A stretch of DNA of 64,000 nt, from contig JAIPBU010000022.1 of assembly GCA_021738535.1 (NCBI GenBank), forward strand, positions 1-64,000, in the 5' to 3' direction. Below, one piece after another: positions 17,441 to 26,581 of the stretch. Made by a program: the position numbers and the translations under genes. The notes beneath the pieces are model-generated. The model did no database searches. It was not told where the DNA came from and worked only from the letters and a program-made list of their open reading frames with translations. This DNA comes from Bacteroidales bacterium. GTDB taxonomy: Bacteria > Bacteroidota > Bacteroidia > Bacteroidales > VadinHA17. The first letter of the stretch is position 1. The number at the start of each line of letters is the position of its first letter.

Positions 17441-18389
17441 ATTTATCGAACAGCATTTCAGGCATTTCAATGCTGCTGTATTGCTTGATGCTTCAAAATC
17501 CTATAAGGATAGAATTGAGGCCGGAAGTAAAATGATGATCACACTTGCCGGTGCTATGAGCACAGCTGAGCTGGGCCGGTCTCTTTCTGAGATGATTAGA
17601 AAAGACAAGGTTCACATTATATCATGTACCGGGGCTAACCTTGAGGAAGATCTCTTTAACCTGGTGGCGCATAAACACTACATGAGAATACCGGACTACA
17701 GGAACCTGAGCGATGAACGGGAGAAAGAGCTTCTCGAAAAACATTACAACAGGGTTACTGATACCTGCATACCGGAAGAAGAAGCAATGAGACGAATTGA
17801 AAAGTCCCTTATGGGGGTATGGGATGATGCTTCAGGAACAAGTTCCAGGTACTTTCCCCATGAATATTTCTATCAGATACTCAGGAGTGGGTCGCTGGAG
17901 AAGTATTATGAGATTGATCCTTCTGACTCCTGGCTAGTTGCTGCTGCTGAAAAAAATATTCCTTTAATTGTTCCGGGGTGGGAAGATTCCACCTGTGGTA
18001 ATTTTTTTGCATCTCATTGCATCAGGGGGCGGTATGAACCGTCAATAGTCAGGTCCGGTATAGAATATATGATCAGCCTGGCAGAATGGTACAGGGAAAA
18101 TTCAGACCGGGGTGTTGGTTTTTTCCAGGTGGGAGGTGGTATAGCCGGCGATTTCCCAATATGCGTTGTACCTATGCTGCACCAGGACTTACAGCTTGAA
18201 AGCATTCCGGAATGGTCGTATTTCTGCCAGATAAGTGATTCTACAACCAGTTACGGTTCATATTCCGGTGCTGTTCCCAATGAGAAGATCACCTGGGGTA
18301 AACTTAGTACGGAAACCCCAAGGTTTATTATTGAGTCCGATGCTACAATAGTTGCTCCATTAATGTTTGCCTGTATCCTTGGCTGGTAA
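17424..18389 (+). CDS. Deoxyhypusine-synthase-like protein (possible homospermidine synthase)
   Basis: 321 residues with the deoxyhypusine synthase fold. The NAD-binding and active-site regions are recognisable: TLAGAMSTAELG near the N-terminus, SCTGANLEEDL, the central VPGWEDSTCGN, and SGAVPNEKITWGKLS, whose Lys293 corresponds to the catalytic Lys in the WGK motif of eukaryotic enzymes. Bacteria lack eIF5A, so the substrate cannot be an eIF5A lysine. Bacterial homologues have been shown elsewhere to make homospermidine from putrescine or spermidine. The position directly after agmatinase suggests it consumes putrescine. Family confident; reaction inferred. Confidence 0.88.
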   Translation: MGGISEFIEQHFRHFNAAVLLDASKSYKDRIEAGSKMMITLAGAMSTAELGRSLSEMIRKDKVHIISCTGANLEEDLFNLVAHKHYMRIPDYRNLSDEREKELLEKHYNRVTDTCIPEEEAMRRIEKSLMGVWDDASGTSSRYFPHEYFYQILRSGSLEKYYEIDPSDSWLVAAAEKNIPLIVPGWEDSTCGNFFASHCIRGRYEPSIVRSGIEYMISLAEWYRENSDRGVGFFQVGGGIAGDFPICVVPMLHQDLQLESIPEWSYFCQISDSTTSYGSYSGAVPNEKITWGKLSTETPRFIIESDATIVAPLMFACILGW

Positions 18390-18391
18390 GG

Positions 18392-18426
18392 ATAAAAAAA
18401 GCCGTTAACCTTAAGGCTAACGGCTT
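18392..18426 (-). terminator. Rho-independent terminator between the polyamine operon and tsf
   Basis: Inverted repeat AAGCCGTTA (18399-18407) and TAACGGCTT (18418-18426) with a 10-base loop. On the minus strand it is followed by a run of T from the A tract at 18394-18400, so it mainly ends the tsf transcript. On the plus strand the T run is weak. Confidence 0.85.
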
Positions 18427-18446
18427 AAATTGATTTTCTTTACTGA

Positions 18447-19277
18447 CTAGGTATTCAGTGTATACCTTTTGAAATCAGTAACAGTAAGTTCACTGTCAGT
18501 TGACTTAAGGTATTGTTTTATTGTTTGCTTATTGTCTTTTACAAAATCCTGGTTAAGCAGGGTGTTCTCTTTAAAGAATTTACCCAGTTTACCCATTGCT
18601 ATCTTTTCCAGCAGGTTCTCAGGTTTGCCTTCACGGCGGGCCTGGTCTTTTCCTATCTCGATTTCCCTGTCAATATCTTTTTGGCTGACATTGTCCTTAT
18701 CAACAGCAACAGGATTCATTGCAGCAATTTGCATTGCTACATCCTTATATACCTGCTCGTTTATTCCTTCCTTATTAAAACCTGCCAGGGTAGCAAGTTT
18801 ATTGCCGGGGTGAATATAAGCATGTACATGATCTGCTTTGATAAACTCATAATACGATAATTCGAGTTTCTCTCCAATGATTCCGATCTGCTCAACAACC
18901 TTTTCTTCAATTTTTACACCGTCGAGTTCCAGCTGTTTAAGTTCTTCAAGTGTTCCGGGCTTTTTATCCAGTGCAATTTCCAGGATATTGGCGGCGAGAC
19001 TTTCGAAGTCAGCATTTTTTGCGACGAAGTCAGTTTCACAGTTTAAAACACTAAGAGCACCAAAGCTGTTATCATCAGTAGTTTTTGCAAGAACAACACC
19101 TTCGCCGGCCTCACGGTCGGCACGTTTGTTTGCTACAGCCTGTCCTTTTTTCCTTATTAATTCAACAGCTTTGTCAAAGTCTCCTTCAGCTTCCTGGAGG
19201 GCTTTTTTGCAGTCCATCATGCCTGCTCCTGTCATCTTTCTGAGTTTTGCTACATCTGCAGCGCTAATTGCAGCCAT
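18447..19277 (-). CDS. tsf: Translation elongation factor Ts
   Basis: 276 residues. Nucleotide exchange factor for EF-Tu. The N-terminal UBA-like domain reads VAKLRKMTGAGMMDCKKAL, followed by the NCETDFVAKN motif that contacts EF-Tu, and the repeated core with HPGNKLATL. Length is normal for Bacteroidota. It lies 31 bp downstream of rpsB, the standard pair, and ends just before a strong hairpin terminator. Confidence 0.98.
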   Translation of the reverse strand: MAAISAADVAKLRKMTGAGMMDCKKALQEAEGDFDKAVELIRKKGQAVANKRADREAGEGVVLAKTTDDNSFGALSVLNCETDFVAKNADFESLAANILEIALDKKPGTLEELKQLELDGVKIEEKVVEQIGIIGEKLELSYYEFIKADHVHAYIHPGNKLATLAGFNKEGINEQVYKDVAMQIAAMNPVAVDKDNVSQKDIDREIEIGKDQARREGKPENLLEKIAMGKLGKFFKENTLLNQDFVKDNKQTIKQYLKSTDSELTVTDFKRYTLNT

Positions 19278-19308
19278 CTCTAAATATTTTTTATTATTAG
19301 TATTAAAA

Positions 19309-20205
19309 TTATTCCTTATCGTTGGCCTTTTTTGCTTCGGCTTTTTTTTCTTCAGTCTCTTTCTCTTCCGTCTTAGCCTTCTCCTCAGTCTTTTCGGCTT
19401 TCTTTTCCTCTTTTACTTCTCCTTCATCAGCCTTTACCGTTTTGATCTTTTTGGCAGCCGGCTTTGAGTCTTTTGTTCTTCTCTTTTCCTTGCTCCCGGC
19501 TTCTTTTTCTCTTTCGATCTTTCTTTCGTTAAGACCTTCCTGTACTGCCTTACACATGAGGCTTACTATAAGTGATATTGACTTAGAAGCATCGTCATTT
19601 GCGGGTATGGAGAAATCTACGGTAGTGGGGTCTGAATTGGTATCAACCATGGCAAAAACGGGGATTCCCAGTTTTTTTGCTTCCCTTACAGCTATATATT
19701 CTTTGGTAATATCTACTACAAATAATGCAGCAGGAAGCCTGGTCATATCAGCAATACTTCCCAGCATCTTATCCAGCTTTGCTCGCTGTCTTGTAATCTG
19801 AAGCTTTTCTCTTTTTGAAAGGTTGGTAAAAGTTCCATCAGTTGACATTTTATCAATTGCTGCCATTTTCTTAACAGCCTTCCTGATAGTAGGGAAGTTT
19901 GTCAGCATGCCTCCCGGCCACCTTTCAGTAACATAAGGCATCCCGGTTTCCTTTACCTGTTCGGCAACAATGTCTTTGGCCTGCTTCTTGGTGGCAACAA
20001 AAAGAATCTTCTTGCCTGACTTGGCAATCTGCTTCATTGCAGCAGCAGCCTTCTCAATATTATCTTCTGTTTTTTCAAGATCGATAATGTGGATACCGTT
20101 CCGCTCCATGAAGATATAGGGAGCCATTGATGGGTTCCATTTTCTTTTCAGGTGACCGAAATGAACACCTGCGTCAAGTAATTCATTGAAATTTGTTCTG
20201 GACAT
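19309..20205 (-). CDS. rpsB: 30S ribosomal protein S2 with Lys/Glu-rich C-terminal tail
   Basis: 298 residues. The conserved part (about 1-235) has [27 protein letters not shown] and VDTNSDP, all S2 signatures. After about residue 238 comes a low-complexity tail of roughly 60 residues made almost only of Lys, Glu, Ala and Thr. E. coli S2 is 241 residues, so the tail is an addition. The frame is intact and the stop lies 31 bp before tsf. Bacteroidota S2 proteins often carry such tails; the role is unknown. Confidence 0.98.
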   Translation of the reverse strand: MSRTNFNELLDAGVHFGHLKRKWNPSMAPYIFMERNGIHIIDLEKTEDNIEKAAAAMKQIAKSGKKILFVATKKQAKDIVAEQVKETGMPYVTERWPGGMLTNFPTIRKAVKKMAAIDKMSTDGTFTNLSKREKLQITRQRAKLDKMLGSIADMTRLPAALFVVDITKEYIAVREAKKLGIPVFAMVDTNSDPTTVDFSIPANDDASKSISLIVSLMCKAVQEGLNERKIEREKEAGSKEKRRTKDSKPAAKKIKTVKADEGEVKEEKKAEKTEEKAKTEEKETEEKKAEAKKANDKE

Positions 20206-20308
20206 GTTTTTATTATTCTAAAGTTTACATTCTGTTTATCAATTGTATAGTAGCCCGACAACTCAGGGGTCAATACAATTTAGATACTAAACCTGCATCT
20301 ATGATATT

Positions 20309-20695
20309 TTAACGTTTACTGAACTGGAATCTTTTGCGTGCCTTGGGCTGACCTGGTTTCTTTCTCTCCACTTCTCTCGGGTCTCTTTTCATAAAACCTT
20401 CATCTTTCAGAGCCTTCTTATCTTCTTCGTTTATCTTAACAAGAGCTCTTGAAATGCCCAGTCTCAGTGCTTCAGCCTGACCTCTTGAACCACCACCGCT
20501 AAGAATAGCCCTGATATCATATTTATCAGATACATTGAGCAGATTAAGAGGTTGCATTACCATATACTGATCAGTCTTGGAAAGAAAATATTCCTTGTAA
20601 TCCTTATTGTTTACACTGATCTTGCCTTTGCCTTCAAAAAGATATACCCTGGCAACTGCAGATTTTCTTCTTCCTATAGTGTTGATCGCTTCCAT
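20309..20695 (-). CDS. rpsI: 30S ribosomal protein S9
   Basis: 128 residues, normal length. GRRKSAVARVYL at the start, GGGSRGQAEALRLGISRAL in the middle and the basic end KARKRFQFSKR, whose terminal residues reach the P site, identify S9. It starts 3 bp after rplM and is followed by a 103 bp gap before rpsB. Confidence 0.99.
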   Translation of the reverse strand: MEAINTIGRRKSAVARVYLFEGKGKISVNNKDYKEYFLSKTDQYMVMQPLNLLNVSDKYDIRAILSGGGSRGQAEALRLGISRALVKINEEDKKALKDEGFMKRDPREVERKKPGQPKARKRFQFSKR

Positions 20696-20698
20696 TTA

Positions 20699-21154
20699 TT
20701 ACTTTATTTTATCTAATTCAATTTTTCTGGGTTTCTGAGCCTCATGCTCGTGCTTGTCTCCCGTATAAACATATAAATTTCTGAAAAGCTCGCTTCCCAG
20801 CCTGTTCTTGGGTAACATCCCTCTTATGGCATTCTCAACAATCCTGTTGGGATGTTTGCTGTGAAGTTCTTTTACACCTACAGTTTTCTGCCCGCCGGGG
20901 TAGCCCGAATGCCTGATATATTCCTTTTCATCCCACTTATTACCTGTAAGCTTAATTTTCTCGGCATTAATGATTATTACATTATCACCACAGTCAACAT
21001 GGGGTGTAAAATCAGGTTTGTGCTTCCCGCGAATAAGCTTTGCTGTTTTTGATGCCAGGCGACCTAATACTTCACCTTCTGCATCTATCAGGAGCCACTC
21101 CTTGTTAACAGTTGCTTTATTAGCCGCTTTGGTCTTGTAGCTATTGGTATTCAC
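20699..21154 (-). CDS. rplM: 50S ribosomal protein L13 (GTG start)
   Basis: 151 residues. [16 protein letters not shown], the [16 protein letters not shown] segment and GMLPKNRLG identify L13. The start codon is GTG: the N-terminus it gives (MNTNSYKT) lines up with the MDTLSYKT-type start of other Bacteroidota L13 proteins, and no upstream ATG fits. First gene of rplM-rpsI-rpsB-tsf, with an exact -7 element about 60 bp upstream. Confidence 0.98.
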   Translation of the reverse strand: MNTNSYKTKAANKATVNKEWLLIDAEGEVLGRLASKTAKLIRGKHKPDFTPHVDCGDNVIIINAEKIKLTGNKWDEKEYIRHSGYPGGQKTVGVKELHSKHPNRIVENAIRGMLPKNRLGSELFRNLYVYTGDKHEHEAQKPRKIELDKIK

Positions 21155-21212
21155 GTCCTTTTGTTTTAATCTTTACTATATATTTTCCTAATATCCTGTA
21201 ATTTCGGGTGTG

Positions 21213-21220
21213 CAAAAGTA
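21213..21220 (-). promoter_or_regulatory. Predicted -7 element for rplM operon (TACTTTTG)
   Basis: The minus strand reads TACTTTTG followed by CA, an exact TAnnTTTG match and the form often seen at ribosomal protein promoters in Bacteroidota. A T-rich stretch lies where the -33 element is expected. The transcript would have a leader of about 50 bases before the GTG start. Confidence 0.65.
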
Positions 21221-21373
21221 CAATATTTTTTAATAAAAAAGAATAATAGCAGAATTAAATTGCAGGATATGGAGTTATTACAGCTTACAGGCTTAATTTA
21301 GATGCTTTTTTCAACATTTGAATCCCAGTGTAGATAATTATTATCATATTTGAATTGTTTAAGATCGGGGATT

Positions 21374-22927
21374 ATGTTTGGAGACAAAATACACAGATAT
21401 CTTTATGTTTTTTTTCTGTCCGGTATAGCTTTTTCATTGCCGTTATCAGAGTTTTTTACCTCTGCGTTTACCATTGCACTGGTATCAAACTGGCTTCTGA
21501 CCGTTGATTCCTGGAGAAGGTTAAGGAATTTTTTTTCCAACAGGCCTCTGCTGATTTTTCTGTCGATATACTTCCTTTATGTTGTATTCCTGATCAACAC
21601 CGGTGATTTAACCACGGGCATACTTGTCCTTAAATTAAAGCTGCCCTTACTCACAATACCTCTTGTCATTGGAAATACCAAAATATTGAATTCAAATGAA
21701 CTAAGGGTTGTTTTATCTTCATTTATACTGGGAGTTTTTATTGCTTCAATTACAGGCACCTTTGATTACTTTATTTTCTCAGAAGGTATAACTGACAGGA
21801 GGAATATTTCCCTGTTTATCTCTCATATCCGCTTATCCCTGATGGTGTGTTTCTCTTTTTTTATTTCTTCATACTATACTGTTATACATGACCATACTGA
21901 CTTCAGGTTCAAGTATGCTTATGCTCTGTTTGCTTTATGGTTTGCTGCTTTCCTGTTGATTTTGCTTTCCCTTACAGGAATTATAATATTTATTGTGCTG
22001 ATTTTTTTCTCCTCCTACCGTATTATTACGCGCTACGTGAACAAGGCCTATTCAGGTATTAGTATTATAGTTATGGTGGCAATATTCCTTATGATCCTGG
22101 GTTACCTGGGTTATGTTACCATTGATTTTTATTCTGTTAAGGAGAAGTACCTTCCGGATTATGAAGAAGTGACAGCAGGAGGCAGAAAGTATACACACGC
22201 TACTGACAAAAAATTCCTTGAAAACGGTTATTATGTTTGGAGATATATTTGCGATGAGGAATTACGCAGTGAGTGGAACAGAAGGAGTACCCTTGATTAT
22301 GACGGATCAGACCTGCGGGGCCAGGAGATGAGGCATACAGTTATAAGGTATATGACTTCACTTGGAATCCGTAAAGATTCGGTTGGTATCTGGAAGCTGA
22401 CCGGAGAGGATATTAATAGCATTGAGTCAGGACATGCAAACTGCAGGTACAGGGATGGTGTAAGCTTAAGCGACAGGGTATATGACCTGGTCTGGCAACT
22501 GGATCATTATTTTAAAGGAGGAAATCCTCAGGGCAACAGTGTGACACAGAGACTGGAGTTTTTTATAACAGGGTGGAATGTCTTTAAAAAATATCCTTTG
22601 TTTGGTACGGGTACGGGTGATCTTGTGGATGAATATATGTTACAATACCGGGATGACGCCTCCAAACTCGATAGCAAGCATCGCCGCATTTCGCATAACC
22701 AGTATTTGACGGTGCTTGTACGATTTGGACTAACAGGGTTTATACTATACATATTTGCCCTTTTTTATCCTGTTTACAAATTAAAGATCGGGAATAATTT
22801 CCTGGCACCGGTATTTTTTATAATCATATTCCTTTCAATGTTAAACGAAGATACCCTTGAAAGCATCACCGGTTTAGTCTTTTTTGCTTTATTTTATTCG
22901 CTGTTTGTGTTTTCAGGAGAAAAATAA
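21374..22927 (+). CDS. O-antigen ligase/polymerase-like membrane protein (Wzy_C type)
   Basis: About 517 residues with roughly ten to twelve hydrophobic segments. A large soluble loop (about residues 250-400) with many charged residues separates the last segments, and shortly after it the RISHNQYLTVLVRFGLTG motif appears, the His-containing signature of O-antigen ligases of the WaaL/Wzy_C family. Such enzymes join polysaccharide chains to lipid A core or polymerise repeat units on the periplasmic side. The reading frame extends upstream to a TTG at 21350, but ATG at 21374 (MFGDKIHRYL) is the more likely start. Ligase and polymerase cannot be separated by sequence. Confidence 0.8.
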   Translation: MFGDKIHRYLYVFFLSGIAFSLPLSEFFTSAFTIALVSNWLLTVDSWRRLRNFFSNRPLLIFLSIYFLYVVFLINTGDLTTGILVLKLKLPLLTIPLVIGNTKILNSNELRVVLSSFILGVFIASITGTFDYFIFSEGITDRRNISLFISHIRLSLMVCFSFFISSYYTVIHDHTDFRFKYAYALFALWFAAFLLILLSLTGIIIFIVLIFFSSYRIITRYVNKAYSGISIIVMVAIFLMILGYLGYVTIDFYSVKEKYLPDYEEVTAGGRKYTHATDKKFLENGYYVWRYICDEELRSEWNRRSTLDYDGSDLRGQEMRHTVIRYMTSLGIRKDSVGIWKLTGEDINSIESGHANCRYRDGVSLSDRVYDLVWQLDHYFKGGNPQGNSVTQRLEFFITGWNVFKKYPLFGTGTGDLVDEYMLQYRDDASKLDSKHRRISHNQYLTVLVRFGLTGFILYIFALFYPVYKLKIGNNFLAPVFFIIIFLSMLNEDTLESITGLVFFALFYSLFVFSGEK

Positions 22928-22939
22928 AAAACTGCAAAA

Positions 22940-23458
22940 ATGGGTGGTAATTCAAGACTGAACAGGACTTTTTTTATGGCTGATGTACTCAGTGTTGCTC
23001 CCTTATTACCCGGTAACTATCTTTGTCTGACAAGCAGTGATGGAAAAACCGGAAAGCACATTATAACCGAGGCCGAGGCTTACAGGGGTGAAGAAGATAT
23101 GGCATGTCATGCCCGGCGGGGACGCACACCTCGAACTGATGTGATGTATCGCAGAGGAGGATATGTTTACATGTATCTTATCTACGGGATGCACTGGATG
23201 CTTAATATTGTAACCGGCAGGGAAGGAGATCCACAGGCGGCGCTGATAAGAGGAATAAAAGGTTATGAAGGTCCCGGCAAACTGACTCGGCATCTGGGGG
23301 TAGACGGTTCCTATTATGGTGAAGATCTGACACAGGGTGATAGAATATGGGTAGAAGACAGTGGCAGGCAGTTCATAACGGGCAAAGGTAAGCGTATAGG
23401 AATTGATTATGCCGGCGAGTACTGGCGTGATGTTGAATGGAGGTTTTATTTAAAATAG
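22940..23458 (+). CDS. 3-methyladenine DNA glycosylase (AAG/MPG family)
   Basis: 172 residues, slightly short for the family. Excises alkylated and deaminated purines in base excision repair. The start LNRTFF, the catalytic Glu in the ITEAEAYRGEEDMACHA stretch, the RRGGYVYMYLIYGMHWMLNIVT segment (Tyr that intercalates into DNA) and the late GPGKLTRHLG motif match the AAG family. It begins 12 bp after the O-antigen ligase gene and probably shares its transcript. Function is confident from these motifs. Confidence 0.93.
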   Translation: MGGNSRLNRTFFMADVLSVAPLLPGNYLCLTSSDGKTGKHIITEAEAYRGEEDMACHARRGRTPRTDVMYRRGGYVYMYLIYGMHWMLNIVTGREGDPQAALIRGIKGYEGPGKLTRHLGVDGSYYGEDLTQGDRIWVEDSGRQFITGKGKRIGIDYAGEYWRDVEWRFYLK

Positions 23459-23512
23459 ACTCATTTCAATATCTTTACATTTTAATTAAAGTAATTTAAG
23501 TTTATCTGGCTA

Positions 23513-26500
23513 ATGAAGGATTACAGTTTCTCTTTTAGAACAATCAACAACATCTCAGGGTGGATGGTTTTTTTGATTGCACTTGTCATTTATACATTAA
23601 CTCTGGAGCCCACAGTTAGTTTCTGGGATTGTGGTGAATTTATTCTCTCTGCATGGAAACTGCAGGTTGGGCATCCACCCGGGGCACCATTCTACCTTCT
23701 GCTTGCCCGTTTGTTCTCAATTTTCAGCTTTGGGAATGAATCTAATGCTGCACTGATGATTAATTTCATGTCTGCGCTCACAAGTGCTTTTACTATCATG
23801 TTCCTTTTCTGGACAATTACACATATGGTAAGGAAGTTTTTTTCAGGCATTAGTGAATTAACTCCTCTCAATAAAGCATTAATACTTGGCAGTGGGTTAA
23901 TCGGAGCTCTGACATATGCATTTTCAGACACTTTCTGGTTTTCTGCCGTAGAGGGAGAAGTATATGCCACCTCGTCACTCTTTACGGCAATGGTATTCTG
24001 GGCTATACTTAAATGGGAGGATGAAAAAGACGAAAGACTAACGGGCCGCTGGCTTATCCTGATAGCATATCTTATGGGCTTATCTATTGGTGTACACCTG
24101 CTGAACCTCCTTGCTTTGCCTGCCATTGTACTGGTTTTTTATTTCAAATTATACAGGGTGAGCACAAAGGGAATAATGTTAGCTTTGCTTACAGCATTTG
24201 CCATGCTGGGGATGATAGTCTTTGTTCTCCTTCCCTACACTGTTAAAATTGCAGGCTGGTTTGAGCTTCTTTTTGTCAATGCATTTGGCCTTCCTTTTAA
24301 TTCAGGTCTTTATTTTTATATTGTATTATTGATTGCAACTCTCGCCTGGGGGATTCATTATTCGCTTAAGCATAAGAAGAGGATACTGAATTATGTTTTT
24401 ACAATTCTTACTGTAATACTGATAGGGTATTCATCATACGCTTTAATTCCTATCAGGGCAAATGCCCGTCCGCCGATGAACCAGAATGATCCATCCGATG
24501 TGTTTTCGATGATTTATTACATTAACCGTGAACAGTACGGCAGTACACCCCTTCTAAAAGGTAATTACTATACGGCCCCGGTGGTTGATATAAAAAAGAA
24601 AACAGGGGGATATATAAAGGATAATGGCCGGTATGTGCCATATAAAAAGAACAAGTATGTTTTTGATGACAGGTTTACAACAATTTTTCCCAGGATGTAC
24701 AGCCCTGATGATAAGCACCATTCTGAATATGAATACTGGGGTGCTGTTGAAGGAGAAAAAGTCAGGATAAATTCTTCCGGGGGAGGCAGGGAGTATGTGA
24801 TTCCAACTTTTGGTGAAAATCTCCGTTTCTTTTTTAGCTATCAGCTGGGATTTATGTACGGTCGTTATTTTATGTGGAATTTTGCGGGTAGGCAAAATGA
24901 TATCCAGGGTAACGGTAATGTGTTACATGGAAACTGGATAAGTGGTATAGATGCAGTGGACAATTCACGGTTGGGCAACCAGGAGGGATTGCCTGAAGAT
25001 CTGAAGAATAACCCTGCCAGGAATACTTATTATTTTCTGCCTCTCATCCTGGGTATTCTGGGAATGATATGGCAATACAGAAGAGATCGTAAGGGGTTCT
25101 GGGTTATCAGCGTTTTATTCATAATGACAGGGATTGCGATAGTTGTATATCTTAATCAATATCCTTTACAGCCCCGGGAAAGGGATTATGCATATGCCGG
25201 TTCTTTCTATGCCTTTTCTATATGGGTTGGCATGGGATTGTGTTCTATTGTTGAACCACTGAGTAAAATTTTAAAAAGAAAAATTGTTGTACCACTTGCT
25301 TTTTTTCTTTCTCTGATTGCTGTTCCCCTGTTAATGATAACGCAGAACTGGGATGACCATGATCGATCGGGAAGGTATACAGCAAGCGATATTGGAAGTA
25401 ATTATCTGCACAGCTGCGATACCAATGCCGTTCTTTTAACCTATGGCGATAATGACTCATTTCCTGTTTGGTATGCACAGGATGTTGAAGGTGTCAGAAC
25501 TGATGTGAGGGTGGCAAATCTGAGTTACCTGGCTGCCGGCTGGTATATTGATATGATGAGGCAAAAGGCATATACGTCTGAACCTGTCAAATTCACTCTT
25601 GGTTCAGAAAAATACAGACCCGGCAAAAGGGAGCAGTTGCCTGTTGTAGACAGAACGCCAAGGCCGATTGATATAATAGAGCTCATCAAATTTGCAGGCT
25701 CTGACGAGCGTAGCAAAATGATGGATTTCTCCGGCAGGGGAGATATATTCAACTATATTCCTTCAAAGAGTTTTCTCCTTCCTGTTGACTCCTCAAGGGT
25801 GCTCTCCAACGGGACAGTAAAGGAGTACCAGGCTGACAGGATACTGGACAAGGTAATATGGAATTACGGCGGCAGGGAGATGTATAAGAACAACCTTGCA
25901 GTGATGGACATGATAGGAACAAATAAGTGGGAGCGCCCCATTTACTTTGCCAGCACCGTGCCTCCATCCAATTACATGGGACTGGATAATTATTTCCAGC
26001 TTGAAGGTTTAGCTTACAGGATAGCACCACTTGATACAACGGGAACCAGAACCCAGGATATCGGTTTTATTGATACACGACGTATGTATGATAACCTTAT
26101 GAATAAGTTTAAATGGGGGAATGCAAATGATCCTGATGTTTACCTTGATGAGAATAACAGGAGAATGTTTAATAATTTCAGGCGAATGTTTGGGTTGCTG
26201 GCCGGGGCACTTATAGAAGAAGGCGATACGCTCAGGGCCAAAAATGTACTGGACAGGTGTACAGATGTTATCCCGGCAGAAAAAATTCAGCATAATTATT
26301 ATTCGATAAATCTTTTCAGATCTTACTACAGAACAGGTCAGAAGGATAAAGCGATGGCTCTTGCCGATGAAATTATTACAAGTGCACGCAGCTACCTGAG
26401 CCTGGTCATGGCTCTTGATAACATACGCCGTTATGACCTGGATTATGTTATTGGCATTAACATGCAGGCACTGATAAGTATTTATAATATGTCTGCCACA

Positions 26501-26581
26501 ATGGGACTGGAAGAATTGTCAACGCAACTGGAAACCGATATAGACCTGTATTATAATGAATTTTTTATGAGACCCTCATGA
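23513..26581 (+). CDS. GT117/DUF2723 membrane glycosyltransferase-like protein
   Basis: 1022 residues. About ten membrane segments in the N-terminal half, with the DUF2723 start pattern (EPTVSFWDCGEFI and VGHPPGAPFY), where the acidic residues resemble the catalytic Asp/Glu of GT-C fold enzymes. A soluble region with DDHDRSGRYTA and YGDNDSFPVWYAQ follows, and a helical, TPR-like C-terminus. The family is classed as GT117 and the animal relative TMEM260 is a protein O-mannosyltransferase, so transfer of sugar from a lipid donor outside the membrane is expected. Its stop overlaps the next start (ATGA). Acceptor and sugar unknown. Confidence 0.88.
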   Translation: MKDYSFSFRTINNISGWMVFLIALVIYTLTLEPTVSFWDCGEFILSAWKLQVGHPPGAPFYLLLARLFSIFSFGNESNAALMINFMSALTSAFTIMFLFWTITHMVRKFFSGISELTPLNKALILGSGLIGALTYAFSDTFWFSAVEGEVYATSSLFTAMVFWAILKWEDEKDERLTGRWLILIAYLMGLSIGVHLLNLLALPAIVLVFYFKLYRVSTKGIMLALLTAFAMLGMIVFVLLPYTVKIAGWFELLFVNAFGLPFNSGLYFYIVLLIATLAWGIHYSLKHKKRILNYVFTILTVILIGYSSYALIPIRANARPPMNQNDPSDVFSMIYYINREQYGSTPLLKGNYYTAPVVDIKKKTGGYIKDNGRYVPYKKNKYVFDDRFTTIFPRMYSPDDKHHSEYEYWGAVEGEKVRINSSGGGREYVIPTFGENLRFFFSYQLGFMYGRYFMWNFAGRQNDIQGNGNVLHGNWISGIDAVDNSRLGNQEGLPEDLKNNPARNTYYFLPLILGILGMIWQYRRDRKGFWVISVLFIMTGIAIVVYLNQYPLQPRERDYAYAGSFYAFSIWVGMGLCSIVEPLSKILKRKIVVPLAFFLSLIAVPLLMITQNWDDHDRSGRYTASDIGSNYLHSCDTNAVLLTYGDNDSFPVWYAQDVEGVRTDVRVANLSYLAAGWYIDMMRQKAYTSEPVKFTLGSEKYRPGKREQLPVVDRTPRPIDIIELIKFAGSDERSKMMDFSGRGDIFNYIPSKSFLLPVDSSRVLSNGTVKEYQADRILDKVIWNYGGREMYKNNLAVMDMIGTNKWERPIYFASTVPPSNYMGLDNYFQLEGLAYRIAPLDTTGTRTQDIGFIDTRRMYDNLMNKFKWGNANDPDVYLDENNRRMFNNFRRMFGLLAGALIEEGDTLRAKNVLDRCTDVIPAEKIQHNYYSINLFRSYYRTGQKDKAMALADEIITSARSYLSLVMALDNIRRYDLDYVIGINMQALISIYNMSATMGLEELSTQLETDIDLYYNEFFMRPS

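Noticed and set aside
19322-19801. Ser/Phe-rich plus-strand open frame opposite rpsB
   Set aside because: Antisense of the Lys/Glu tail of S2, a composition artefact.
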